Below are positions 43,850 through 56,031 of a stretch of DNA of 64,000 nucleotides, in pieces. The notes beneath the pieces are model-generated. The model was not told the origin of the DNA and made no database searches. It saw only the letters and a program-made list of their open reading frames with translations. Numbering within the stretch: position 1 is the stretch's first letter; each line of letters starts with the position of its first letter. The position numbers and the translations under genes were made by a program. This DNA comes from Elmis aenea. Taxonomy: Eukaryota > Arthropoda > Insecta > Coleoptera > Elmidae. The DNA lies in contig OX393577.1 in NCBI GenBank assembly GCA_947652605.1, positions 61,280,108-61,344,107 on the forward strand. The letters are read 5' to 3'.

Positions 43850-44011
43850 TTTTTTCCAGTGATCAGAAGGTTGTTCTACAGAGGAGGAAGATCAAGAATA
43901 AAATGGGAAAAAGAAGTGGGGCAGAGACTAGAAGAAAAAGGAGTCAGCTGGAGAGATGTGTCACAATTAGCTAACGATAGGCAGGAGTGGATAAACATAA
44001 CACAGAAATAG
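43850..44011 (+). pseudogene. Non-LTR retrotransposon ORF2 C-terminal relic
   Basis: Reads GRSRIKWEKEVGQRLEEKGV then SWRDVSQLANDRQEW, ending soon after. The G-R-x-R-x-x-W-E-x-x-V ... S-W-x-x-x-x-x-x-A-x-D-R-x-x-W pattern is the extreme C-terminus of RTE-like ORF2; the minus-strand remnant at 47146 has the same layout. The 700 bp before it (43064-43849) show no RT and may be degenerate remains. Confidence 0.6.
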
Positions 44012-44307
44012 AAAAGCATATCTCGACACCGAAATGTACATGAGGAACAGATTAAGTGGAAGAAGTTGTTTGTTAAAAATTTGTTTTTAGAAGATCAGCA
44101 ATAAATTGATGCACGAATACAGAATTATCCCGTTTCTAGCTTGAACTTAATTTAAGTTGCCATGAAGGAACATCTTTGTATTCTAATTCCTGCAAAAGCA
44201 TAAAAGTTTTTCTTTACGTTGTTGGACAAAGTACTTTCACTAGAACTCTTTGGGTACGTTTTAATCACAAAATTTGAACAAAATGGACCTTTGGTTGTTG
44301 TTAAAAC

Positions 44308-44715
44308 CAGGGGTTTGGAGCAGTCCAATTTTTTAGTTGCTCCGCTTCAGCTCCGCTCCAGCATCAAAATGCCTGCTTCAGCTCCGCTCCATGCTCCAAA
44401 TATTGTTAATATTTAAAAAAAAAGTTTTTTGATAAAAAAAAATGGATTTTGAAAACAAAGTTTAATTTTATCGGATATGTAGAAGTTGGTCAAAAATAAC
44501 AAAATTTGGCCCTAACAAACAAGTGAAGTTAAATAAATGTTTGAAAAAACAGATTATTGATCTTCAAACGTTGGAAATAAGGAAATTTTTTTTTTTTTTT
44601 AAAAATTTTACTTAATAAACTGGAGCAGTGGAGCAATCAAAATTATTTGCTCCGGGCAAAAACCCATAGCTCCACTGCTCCGTGCTCCAGCTCCGAGCTC
44701 CGCTACAAACCCCTG
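44308..44715. mobile_element. hAT-type nonautonomous element, GGAGC family, copy 2
   Basis: Perfect 8-bp duplication GTTAAAAC (44300-44307, 44716-44723). Ends CAGGGGTTTGGAGC and CAAACCCCTG. Relative to copy 1 (38632) it is inverted and shorter (408 bp). GCTCC-rich on both sides. Confidence 0.92.
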
Positions 44716-44723
44716 GTTAAAAC

Positions 44724-45692
44724 TTGGAAAAATGAGGGAAGATCTCAAAAATACAATCAAGACGTATTAGAATGTTTGGCTAAAACCCTATTGCTATAAA
44801 TTCAATAAAATTTAATGGAAAAAAGGCTCGAAAAATTATTTTTGATCAAACCGACCAAGAAATACGCAAATGAAATTTTATTTCATTATCAAGCAGAAAA
44901 TTTTATGTTGCTATTTTCTTGGTAAAAAGACGGCTGTAAATGCCAGATTAAACGGAGGGTGCTATGGATAAGCAAGAAATTCAAGTTATTGAAAGTGGAA
45001 TTTTCCAAAAATGTACGAGTAGTCGCATCTTGTTCATAGAAAAATATATCTTTAAACTAAAGTGATACTGTTTGGGAACCTTGGTAAAGCACAGTTGGTG
45101 CAAAGTCCCATAGAGGCAAACTTTTGCATCAACTTCTGAATTAAAATGAAACGAGTGATTGCAGTTTAATTTTAAATTCAACTACAATGTTTTTGAGCTT
45201 GACGAAATATTAAAAGAAAACTGATTGAGTATTCGTATGTTTGTGCTCGTCGAAGCAGAAACTGCAGCTACTAGATTTATTACTCGCAAGGTTCCTACAG
45301 CGTTTTAAGTTATGCTGTTTGATTTATCAAGACCTAAACACATAAAGTCCAACAGGCAATCGTCTCCACTTGCGCAACCGGATATACAAAGTGCATGACA
45401 AGAAATACAAGGCACTTTATCGCTAGTAAACACTATCTAGGAGTTTGGGAGTTATAAACCACAGCCCCGGGTGCTCTGCGGTCAGCACACAAGTTCGTAT
45501 TTACTAGCCAAAAATGGCGTATGTTAACTAACAGCGATATTTCAGAGGCTTTATAGGTATAATTTGTAAGTCGAGTTGGCAAAGTCTTAAATATTAATCT
45601 GGAAATTAATACACAGTTTCTGAACAACACAACTTACTAATTGACTGCGTCGATAACACCATTATTAAATTATTTTGAATGCTTGGTAAACT
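44724..45692. other. 5' intron sequence, nothing recognised
   Basis: No repeat ends or coding potential seen. Confidence 0.35.
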
Positions 45693-45784
45693 TTAAGTAT
45701 AGAGAATTTCGCAAAGCGGATATCCACAAGAATCGGTAGATGGCGCAGTGATATTATAAAAACATGTATAAATTTTACACCAAT

Positions 45785-45940
45785 TTTTTGCTGCTCGCGA
45801 GCACAAGTTTACGCGCCTCCTCATGCCATCAAAAGCATTTTGCAGCATTACTGGCGTTATGGTTGCAGATTCTGCAACAATTCTTTGTTCCAGTTCTTGC
45901 AAATTAGCTACAGGAGTAACTAATCTTAAATCTTCTAGAA
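45785..45940 (-). pseudogene. Tc1/mariner-like transposase C-terminal relic
   Basis: The minus strand reads VLEDLRLVTPVANLQELEQR then IVAESATITPVMLQNAFDGM and RRRVNLCSRA. P-V-x-N-L-x-E-L-x-x-R-I-x-x-x-x-x-x-I-T-P-x-M-L is common in the C-terminal tail of insect mariner/IS630-type DDE transposases, which usually close with N-G-x-H-F-E-H-L; that end is replaced here. The upstream (catalytic) part stops exactly at the start of repeat A (45941). Confidence 0.6.
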
Positions 45941-46500
45941 CTACCAATAAGAGCATTATTACACGGTAATAATTTTACATTCCCCTGTCAGATGTTGATC
46001 CTCCTGTCAAATTTGCGTTTTCGACCAATAACGAACTCAGATTTCTTAGTAACGACCAATAAACATAATTACTGATAATATCCTCTTTCGCAATTAACAG
46101 ATTTTTATGCGTTTTATGGTCGTTTCTAAGAAATCTGAGTTTGTGATTGGTCGAAAATCTAAATTAGGAGAGGGAATTAAATATTTCAATCTTGATAACT
46201 TTTTCACGAATTTCGGCGACCAGTAGCGTTACTTTAATATAGATTAAACCACACCCCTGACGCACCACTCTGACAGTACTTGTAAAATTTGACATAACAT
46301 ACATTTAATTTGACAGGTAGGTTAGGTGAAGGAAATTTTCTGTCAAAATAAAATTCGTGCATTGCAAATAATCTATAATTTTTGACAAATCTTCACTCAT
46401 GCAAGTTGAATCAGAAAAAAAAATTTTCAGCTCAACTTGCATTGAGGCATATTTACCAAAAATTTTCAATGCACTTGTTATATTACTGCTGATAATTTTT
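45941..46500 (+). repeat. Repeat A, most complete copy
   Basis: CTACCAATAAGAGC start; palindrome 45955-45973; central hairpin arms 46018-46064 and 46111-46156 with a 46-bp loop; conserved block GACGCACCACTCTGACAG; 3' hairpin TGCAAGTTGA (46400) with TCAACTTGCA (46432); ends near CTGATAAT. No terminal inverted repeat, no coding capacity, no target duplication found. Confidence 0.9.
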
Positions 46501-47145
46501 GATATCACGGTATAATCTGTTTGCAATTCCGTACGAATGTATATGCAAATTTATAGGTATAAGGTAAGTAGAGATGTTGCATTAATATCCACTTAAGTTA
46601 TATTTCATTACTTAACCTCATGTTGTTTTTACATAATGCCTAAAAAGCAATTTAAGCGCATTTAACCGATTATATCTGGCGAGTACCAAGTACCAACTGC
46701 GGTAGCAAAATGAGCAAGTATCCGGCTAGATAGTTTGTAATCAGCTACTTATATTATTAAACCGAGCATTTAACTCGTGTAATTTTATAGTTTAAGCAAT
46801 GGTTTCCTATTATTATGGATTTTTAACACAGTTAACATCGTATTAAAAAAATATCACTGATGTATCCTTTAAAAATTACGTGTTTAAAGATGATTTTGCT
46901 TATAAATGGTACACAGTAGAAGATAATTTTGTATATTTATACGAGGTAAGTGGAGAGCAGGAAGTTTAAGCATCATTTTAATATGCAAATCGCTCTTTTT
47001 TAAACGCAAATTGCATACATTGTGTAAAACGGTTTTCGAAACGATATCTGATCTCCGTTTTTTAAAATGGTACTGAAAAAATCTACTTTCAAAAACTTTT
47101 TTAATTATGGAGGAAATGTTAAACACTAGTTTGGTATTTTATTAG
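46501..47145. other. 5' intron sequence, nothing recognised
   Basis: AT-rich, no coding potential or repeat ends seen. Confidence 0.35.
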
Positions 47146-47890
47146 TATATATATATATATATATATAATCAAATTCCCTTCTACCCGTAGGTGTAGGGAG
47201 GTGTGCACATCTATGTATTGTACATGAATTTTCGCCACTGTTTTTTGTTCTGTGCCATTTCCTTCGCTTCGCACCACGATTTTCCCTTCTTCTCCAAGGT
47301 TTTTGCTACTGCCTTTTCCCATGTTTCTCTCGGTCTTCCTCTTTTCCTCCTTGTTTGTATTCTTGCTTCCCACACTCTCTTTACCTGTCTTCTTGTGTCC
47401 ATTCTTTGTAGATGCCCCCACCAGCTCAGTTGCCTAGTTTCGATGAATTCCAGAATAGATTCTACTTCCAGTTCATTTCTAATCTGTTCATTTCGTATTT
47501 TGTCTTTTCTTGTTACGCCTCTTACTCTTCTTAAAAATTTCATTTCAGTCGCTTGTATTTTACTTTTTTGGCTCGATGTTAATGCCCATGCCTCGCACCC
47601 AAATGTCAAAATTGGTCTATATATCGCACGGTACACGCTCATTTTTGTTTTTTTGGTGACTTCTTGTTTATTAATAAAGGTTTTGTCTATGGCGTAAAAG
47701 GTTTTTATTGCCTTTTCGATCCTCTTATTTATTTCTAATTCTTGTTGTCCTGAATTTTCAATCGTTACACCGAGGTAGTCAAAATATTGTAAGGTTTCTA
47801 ATTTTTCTCCTTCAATTTCTATGCTTATATTCTCATTTTCTTCGTTTATCGTCATCACTTTTGTTTTCTTGTGATTAATTTCCATTTTAT
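47146..47890 (-). pseudogene. RTE-like retrotransposon, 5'-truncated ORF2 C-terminus
   Basis: One continuous minus-strand frame of about 224 codons: KTKVM, YFDYLGVTI, YRPILTFGCEAWALTSSQK, FLRRVRGVTRKDKIRNEQIR, LSWWGHLQRMD, KRGRPRETWEKAV, ending KKQWRKFMYN. This is the region after the RT catalytic motifs; the FADD box is lost by 5' truncation near 47890. The element ends in a (TA)n tail (47144-47167) after a short 3' UTR, as in RTE elements. The frame is intact, so the copy is young or short enough to have escaped decay. Confidence 0.82.
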
Positions 47891-47989
47891 TAGTAAAAAA
47901 AAGCTTTTCATTGAATCAGAAACTAGAGAAATGTACAGTTTTTTATATTTAGCAACAACGAAATAAAGCGGTTAGTTTTTAAGTCGTTT

Positions 47990-48570
47990 TGAAATACTTG
48001 GATCATTCATCATTGAGCCGTATAATCCTTAGGACTATGGCTAATGCCGAGGCGTTTTTTAAATCCATTTTTATTGAGGTGGATCGGTCCTGCTTCTCTG
48101 ATTTTCAAAGCTTGTTGTTGGTCCTGGCTACCTCCGTTATTTTCTTCAATTCTTTCCTATTTTTGCATTTCGATTTCCCGTCGTTTGTTCCCTATGCCTT
48201 TGCATTTTCCTCCAGGGCGTCTCTCCATCTTTTCCTTAGTCTTCCCTTGTTCCTGGGCCAAATAGGTATCCACTGTGTTATCTTCCTGATCATTTCGGTT
48301 GGTTTCCTTTTCATGATGTGTCTTGCCCATCGTAATCGTTGTGCTTTAATGCGTCGAATGATATTTTCTCCTCCGAGTTCCTCCTCTATTTCTTTGTCCT
48401 TTCTCAGTTTTACTTCTCCATCTCGTTACGGCAGGTCCTAATATTGCTCTCATTACATTTCTCTCCACTATTTTTAAGTCTTCCTCTAGCATACTTGTGT
48501 ATGTAATTGCTGTCCTCCATATTTTATCAGTTCTGGTTCTGACTCTATCTCGTTCTCTCCCGGGGCGTTA
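47990..48570 (-). pseudogene. Second non-LTR retrotransposon C-terminal remnant
   Basis: Minus-strand words in three frames: LKIVERNVMRAILGPAVTRW, then GENIIRRIKAQRLRWARHIM, KRKPTEMIRKITQW, RNKGRLRKRWRDALEENAKA, and RKELKKITEVARTNN. The I-K-x-x-R-L-R-W-x-x-H-I-M and R-x-R-K-R-W-R-D words are typical of jockey/CR1/RTE-like ORF2 tails. It belongs to a different family from the fragment immediately to its left and carries several frameshifts. Confidence 0.7.
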
Positions 48571-49378
48571 CCACTTTTTAGTTTTCTTATTTCTTTTTGT
48601 ATTTCATAGTTGAAATACTTACTCTATCATAAATTTTATATTTATATGTTAGAAAATTACAAGCCGCTCTTGCAGGAATTACGTATAAAAGTTTAGCTCA
48701 GCGAAAAAATAAAAAATTGCCCTATAATAGATGTATTATATAAAATATGCTTAAAAACGAATGTTTCCACTCGTGCAGTCAGGAATATTGGGGAACCTTT
48801 GTAGCAGCACTGTAAGAAGTCGTATATTATATAAAACAAATGAGGCACTACTGAGAAACGTGCTGCAGTCTATTCAGAAAATATTTAAGACTTTGGAAAG
48901 ACGGCGAAGTTATAGACATAAAGTGTATGTTTTATTCAATAACTTTGTACAGAATACCACACGATAGGAGCTTTAAGTGGATGCTGTGTTAATGGCTTTT
49001 TATATTCCAGGGCATTTAATAAAAACACTAAAAAGTAATCAAGTTTTTAGTTTGTTAATCTGCACTTGTTTTGTCAGCTCCAAACTTTTCTTCCTTTCAT
49101 GTTGCGCATCGGAGATGTTATATTTTTTACTTGCGTTCTAGATAATTTATCGAGCTCGCATAATTAGGGAAAGTTTTAAAGCTGTAGTTAAAAAAAAAAT
49201 AAGTAATGATTTTTTAGTTCTGTAAATTGCAAGAATGTTAATTAATTAAATTTTTTTTGTTCTCATTTTTACTAAAAAAAAATTTGTACATTCTAGTTAT
49301 TGGGTATGTTACAAATGTTGAAATTTGATCATGTTTTGCTTGTAAAATACAAAGATCGTCAAGATTTTGTGACATATA
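48571..49378. other. 5' intron sequence, nothing recognised
   Basis: AT-rich; no supported feature. Confidence 0.35.
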
Positions 49379-49763
49379 CAGGGTTCTCGTTTTTCGAGGG
49401 CCACTATGGGGATCTCGTAAACAGTAAGAGTTGCGACTTCGGTTAAATTAGGGCAAAGTTGCATATTGAGGTGCTTAATAATTTGATGCAAACAGAACTT
49501 ATCTACCTTTTTTAGTTTTTGAGATATGGGAGAAAAAGTAAAAAATAGGATTTTTGTTTTTTGCCTGTAACTTTTTTATTAAATGTCGAATTTTATTTCT
49601 GTTAAAACTTTTTCACGGCCACTTTTTGCAAGGAATCAAAATCGCCATTTATATTTTCCATGCGACGTTTCGCTTTTTTAAAACCATCATCAGATCGATT
49701 TTTTCTTATGGACGCTATAGCTGATTTTAATGCCAATTTATAGAGAATTTTATTCTGAATTCG
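49379..49763 (+). repeat. Interspersed repeat C, copy 2
   Basis: Begins CAGGGTTCTCGTTTTTCGAG after TA; homologous in inverted orientation to 11194-11569. Contains CCATGCGACGTTTCGC and AAACCATCATCAGATC, a hammerhead-like core on the minus strand (see findings). Confidence 0.8.
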
Positions 49764-50890
49764 AAAAACACTTGGAACTTTTTTGAAACAATTGTTAAAA
49801 ATGCCAAAAACAAATATTTTATTTAAAACAATTCCTAATCGGCCTATTAACCTAATTTTTTTAACACTGCAATAAACAAAGGCTAATCTTTTTGATCAAA
49901 AATTCTATTTTAGCATTTCACATTTCCCTCGCGCGAAAACATTTCCACTTTCCTCCGGCATTATTTGAAATGCAGAATTCTATCAAGTCGTGTGACAACA
50001 TTTCTTCTATGAACAAAGGCCAAAGACGTCATGCAAACATGCACCGAAAATTCTGCATCCAATTCGAATAACTGAATTTATCGGCAGGTAGGTACACTGA
50101 AAAGGATGAAACGATGAGCTGTCAATTTTAACTCCTGAAGTTGCATTTCAACAATTCTTATTGACGTGCGATCACGTTCGCCATGAAGCTGGAGGTGGAT
50201 GGTCGCAATATTTTTAGTTGAGATTTCGATGTGCGCTTGTTCGATTCTCTTGATCATCAAAACAAAGCAATAAAATTTGTCGCCATGTAATAAAACGGAT
50301 GATATTTTTAAAATCCTAATGGCGGTTTCTAAGATTGCTTGATATGTTTATGATACGGTAGCAAAAGCCCTCTAGAATTTGCGATGTGTCCATATAATCA
50401 TGGCATTAAAATAAGATTTATTGGTCAGTAAGTACGTAATAAGACAACATTTTGATAACAAAAAATCAAATTATTACGTTTTAAATATTATACATGGTCA
50501 ATATGACCTTTCAGTAATTTTTTAAGTAGTATTAACCACACATAAAGGTAAAAGTAAATGCGAAATAAACAGTTTATGAATACATAAAACATACGATCTC
50601 ATTTTTGTATACAGATTACAGGGTGCACTAGTGGTCATCACGAACAGCCGTTATTCAACTTTTTTTAAATGGTACAGTACGGTTTTAAGTGTTCTTATCT
50701 TTTCAACCATTAAATATTTGAGATGACAATTAATATAATGTTTATAACCTCAAATAATTTTTGGCCGAAAAAGTTTTTTTTATTGCGAGTCATTTTTTTT
50801 TTTTAAACGGAACGTTAGTGATACATTACTAACCAAAATAGTAAAGTTGTATTAAAAATTGCTTCCTGTTTCCAAAAATGTAAAAATATA
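49764..50890. other. 5' intron sequence; one MITE end
   Basis: A lone terminus CAGGGTGCACTAGTGG follows TA at 50619; its partner was not found. Otherwise nothing recognised. Confidence 0.4.
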
Positions 50891-51382
50891 CAGGGTGTTT
50901 CATTTGAAATAACAAACTTAGGGTCATTTCCGGCGAGACCGGAAGTGAAACAATAGTGTATAAATATTCACATAATCGGGTTTTTCACACATTCATGTCT
51001 AAAATTTCATTTAAATAAAAAAAAAAAACTAAGGAAAAAAGGGAGTGTCCAGAACTCAGTTACATGCGAATAGGGTTTTAAATGTTGTTATGATTTAGGT
51101 CGAATGGATTACAAACTATAATGAAAATCAAAAAATGTTTCAAGTAAAAAGGGGTTTTTTATTTAATATCTTCTTAATTACCTATGCAATAAAAACCGGA
51201 TAGTTCCATTTAAGTTTTTAAAGTTACTTTCGGATTTGGCCACTTCCGGTTTAATCACGAAAACCGCTATAGCGTCAGTCAAATCTGTATATGGACTTTT
51301 GTAATAATAAAATTTTCCCCATCTTTGTCAGACGTCGCATTTTCAAATAAAAGTGCTGGTACGGGTGGTCTGAAACACCCTG
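50891..51382. mobile_element. TA-type MITE, 492 bp
   Basis: Ends CAGGGTGTTTCA / TGAAACACCCTG, TA on both sides (50889-50890, 51383-51384). Only the outer 12-13 bp pair well. Interior has CCGG-containing words (TTTCCGGCGAGACCGGAAGT) and no coding potential. Confidence 0.88.
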
Positions 51383-51417
51383 TATAAGAAGTACCATAAA
51401 CAATTATAGCACATTGT

Positions 51418-51576
51418 TTAACACGTTGGTCAGTCGTATATGGCTGACACCACCAAGTTGTCCGGGCGCCATGTCAGACGTATAAGGCTGACACCTGCAT
51501 CTGATTAACGAGTAAAAATTTTATTGTGGGCTAGAAGATAATTTTTGTTAAATTGGTTTGGCGATGAACGTGTTAA
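51418..51576. mobile_element. Probable piggyBac-type MITE (TTAA-flanked)
   Basis: TTAA at 51418-51421 and 51573-51576 enclose a unit with short inverted ends CACGTT / AACGTG. Inside, near the left end, GTCAGTCGTATATGGCTGAC and GTCAGACGTATAAGGCTGAC form a direct, internally palindromic pair. TTAA targets with short ends and subterminal palindromes suit piggyBac. 159 bp. Confidence 0.6.
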
Positions 51577-53797
51577 ATTTATTGGAGATTGCCGAGGTGA
51601 CTACGAAAATTAAATACCTAAATATTCTTTTGACATGTACTCAAGGATAAATAAAATTTGGATTTGGCCAACCATTTCACCATAATTTATTAATTTTTCT
51701 ATACGTCAGCATAGTGAACCTACATTTTTGTTTATATTAACGTAAAATTCGAGCACATAATAAAATTTAATGTACGTGTAATCGACAGAGATGCACTATT
51801 TTATTAACAACACAAAATTTGTAATAATTAACTTTTTTTAAATAAAAAAAAGATAGTAAGCTATAGAGGCATATACATTGATGATATCAAGTAAATTTAT
51901 TAGTTATTTGTGCGCCTCGCCTAATAACCACCGCGATACATCAGCGGCAGAGTCAAAATAAACGAAGATATATATTAAACGCAACTGGGCCGTACGACAT
52001 TTTTTATGTTAGTAATTTACGATGCACTCTCATTTAATTTACAACAAAAATTGACACCCGCGTTACCTATTACACGATCAACCGAGATATTATCAACAAA
52101 AACATAGTTGCCGAGTGCACAGTAATAACGTTGTTAATATTTACACAAACCGACGTTATCTGCCTTAAACAAAATACACTAGCGCTGATTTGTTGTTTTG
52201 AGTATAACTCAACAGGGATTTTTAATTAAATAAATCTTGATCTTAACGTCTTGTTAAGCGAATAAGAAAAAAATATAACGAAACGAATTCAAATTAAGCA
52301 ACCCGAACCCCGCTGTAAAATAAAACAACTTTGACGTGGAAAATAAATTACTTTGAAGTTGGAAAATGCAGTTCTAACGTATCTAGCGAGCCCAATTAAG
52401 ATAGTGTTCGAATTATGTATTAAGAAGAAATACGAATAGAGCCTTAAAGGTACCTCCGGCTAATTAGTAATTAGTTGATTTATTTAATGCTATGGCCCGA
52501 TCGATTTTCGGCAAAACGTGCGAGCTCATTAACGAGAGTCGTTACCAGTTGAATAATTGTTGATCTTGCAGCCTCTTACTTACGCGGATTCTTCTCATCT
52601 TCTTTCTTGCATAGATACTTTCACTAGGTCCTGGCGTGTTCTAAGCTCTTGTATATGCAAAACTTCGCAACGCTCCTAAGCCTAATTTACGCAAAGTGTT
52701 TCCATCTAATTATTTTCATAAATTAACAACAATGCTTTTTAATTCAATTAATAATCAGTTCGGCTTATCACCAGTTTTCGTTCTTTGCCTGTTTTTGCCA
52801 TCTCCTTTACGCGAACAAGTTAATTATCGTGTACCATCTATTAAAGCGACGAATTTGCCCCATACCATTTCATTGTACTAAATTCATTCCAAACACAATT
52901 ATTATGAGATGATTTCTTGGCGAATTAAATTTATCCTTCAATAAATTCATTGTAAAATTACGTCTGCTTGTACAATTTTTAGTCTACCATTTTATAATTT
53001 TAAGCTCATGTAATGTAGATAACAATATTTTTTTTGGTAAAAATCTGCACAAAGTACCGTTGAAGTAACAATAAATATCTTGCTAAGTGTCCGAAAGTCG
53101 TTGAATTGACTCAACCTTGTGCAACAGGGTATGAGACAGCCAAAATTAGTGTGAATTTAAATTTAGTTTAAACTTTTATAGCGCATTGGTTGATAATTCG
53201 ACCACTTACATCGAAACGACTTCAGCCGATCGTAATGATCACAACTGCATGTTAAGTGGTTTAAATATTAAATCCGCTGCTCTCAAAGTTTTGTTTATCA
53301 CTGCTACAAGACGTAAAAACCTATAAGTGGTTTATTTATCGACCACAAGTTCACTCATAAACTTTAATTTTCAAGCGTGGCGCATATGCTATTGAACTGT
53401 TGTATAGTATACATTTTTTTCGAGTAACTGTTTATCATTTTCCTACAAACTGCTGGTTTAAACTTCTCCAATATACTATTGAACTAAATGGTCAATTGAG
53501 TAGCTCCTTTTGCTAACATGATATTACTGAACCAAAATAATTCGTTGCCAATTTGAGGTGCTCTACGATATATCTGGTATGTGTGCCACATTCCGTTTAT
53601 AAATATAAACGATCATACAAAAACGATTTTTTGGAAAAATAACTCACATTAGCATAACATGAAATTGGACTAAGTGGTCAAATCAATGACCACCGTTTTG
53701 TGGAAATACCCAAATGACGGCATAAATAATCAACCACCCTGTTTAATTGTATTTAATACTCTGAAAAGAATGGACTTTGTATTTTTATTTGGTACAA
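51577..53797. other. 5' intron sequence, nothing recognised
   Basis: Unique-looking AT-rich DNA. No repeat ends, no protein-like open frame. Confidence 0.4.
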
Positions 53798-54685
53798 TAG
53801 GGGAAGGTGGTATATACTGGGACACTTTTTTAAAATTTTGCGTAACTTTTGAACGGTTTAATTTGCATACCTCAAATTGATATGAGATATTCATATTGCT
53901 TTAGTTTATCATTGCATATATAAAAAAATATTTTTTTAAATAAAGGTACACAAATAGAGGGACTGTCCCACTATACACCACTTGTCCCCACATAAACCAC
54001 CCCGTGGTACATTGTGGGACAGCAAAAAATATATGTGAAATAAAGCATAAGTAATTAAAAAAAGGCTTAATTTTAATTTTTTATTTTGAAAACTTTCACT
54101 TTTCATGGGCATTTAGACATTGTACTTTGAAAAATCAAACTAAAATTGAAAATGTTTTTTTGTTTTTTCAGTGCCCCCAAACGTAGTCGGTGCGCTTAAC
54201 CTACACAGAATATTTTTTTTTTCAACACAGTCTTTATCTCTGCTTTTAGAGAAAGAAAATCTAAAGTCGGAAGTCTTTTTCAGAAAATTTACCTGATTAT
54301 CATCATTGTCCCACAATGCACCATGTGATCAATTTTTAAAAGCAACGATTTAATGAAAAACATGTATGATTATTTTAAGTATTAACATTGTACATACATT
54401 TAATATACTGTAAGGTACGCCAAATTTTCTAATTGTTGTTAAATAAATAAAAAAGTTTTAGCACATCAACTGAATAACCACAAAAAAACAATGCGCAGTT
54501 ACCAAACATGCCTCACATGTGCAAGTCACTATGATATTGTTTACGACACATACTGTAGACAGGATATAATGGGACTGCTTAACCGCTATTTTGATGTAAA
54601 CAAACTTCAAGTACGGGGTAACAGATGGCCAAAATCTCTGTTGTCCCACTATATACCATGTCCCAGTATATACCACCTTCCCCTA
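53798..54685. mobile_element. Unclassified 888-bp TIR element with subterminal TGGGACA motifs
   Basis: Ends TAGGGGAAGGTGGTATATAC and exact complement, extending 26 bp. The motif GTGGTATATACTGGGACA recurs in variants inside the element: at 53810, at about 53965 and 54005 (CCCACTATACACCAC and GTGGTACATTGTGGGACA), at about 54308, and twice at 54640-54676, in both orientations. Non-coding. TA or no target duplication; superfamily unknown. Confidence 0.82.
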
Positions 54686-56029
54686 CATAATATTTAACAA
54701 TAAATTAAATTTTTGTTTCATTATTATTTAACGAAAGCTGTAGAGTTTATTAGTCAATATTTGTTAAATCAGTAAAGCTATAACGATTAGTGTTGCTGGG
54801 TATTTTTTGTATATATTTTTTATAGGATGATAGTTAATTTCTATTTTTTTTTAAATAAACAGCAGACTCGCAAATTATTACAGCAATTTCCTAACATGAT
54901 CTACCCAGGTGCACAACCTGCATTTAAAAAATTATCTTTTGCGAGGCCCGATTATCGGGCAACTAAACACTTAGCCAATAGCGTGGGGCTCTTTTCTACC
55001 TGTTAATATGCCCAAACTTCACATAACAAGATTATTTAAACGGTTCACCATTAAACAAAAAGTAAAAGTTAGTAAAACAAAAATTTCGTGATTATATTAA
55101 AATATTGTTACCAGATAAAAAAAGGAAAAACTTTTTATAATCTTAATTGTACGGGCGCAAGAAAAAAATTGGTTCATATTTGCTGTTTGATACAAGCTCA
55201 CAATTATTTAATATGCAAGGTAGCGTTCTAGTAATTTCGTTACACAAAGGAGTTTTTGTTAAAACATCCATGCATACCACGCTTGCGGTTAAATCGAAGA
55301 TTGTAATAAGGTTTGCTTTAAAGACGATGGACGGATAAATGAACTTTACACAATTTTTAATCATGATAAACAAACAGTTCCGCGAACATTTTTTTTACAA
55401 ATTTCAACCTGCGATTAGAATAACTCGTGACGCTTTTCAGTTTCGCAAAACTTCAAAAGTAAAATCGGGACTTTACTACACATTGTTTTATTAAATTACG
55501 TAATAAAGTTTGGAGCTAATTCAGTGCGGATGATAAAACTTTCCGGTGTTGCTTCGCCCAAACTGCAAATACATTACAACTAAAGTGTCACTTTTCTTCG
55601 GCCTAATAATAAAATCGCACACCTCTGGGACTTAAGTTACTTTCAAAGGTTCAACCTAACACCCGGTATATATTGATTTATATTTCTACAGCCCCATGCG
55701 TGGACGCTAGTGTAGGAGAAGAATAAAATTCACGCATTTTCGTCGCAAAACTTTAAAACGGACAAAAAAATAGAGTCCATGTTTCGAAAATATAATATAT
55801 AAATCTCTAGTTTTGTCCCCTTAATCACTTTTTGATCACAATCTAGGAAAGCAGGCGGAGAACATTGTGGTTTTTGCTTCATTTATTTATTACTTAACCG
55901 GCGACTTAAAAAATTCATTGGATTGATAATTTTTTGGTGTAATAAAAATCCAATAAAAACATCAAAACTACGCTAATAACAACTCTAGCGTAATCATCTC
56001 TTATGTCAAATTGTTACCAAGTCACAATA
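54686..56029. other. 5' intron sequence, nothing recognised
   Basis: AT-rich; no supported feature. Confidence 0.35.
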
Positions 56030-56031
56030 TA

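Noticed and set aside
47203..47697. 164-codon plus-strand open frame, membrane-like
   Set aside because: Antisense shadow of the minus-strand LINE tail at 47146-47890.
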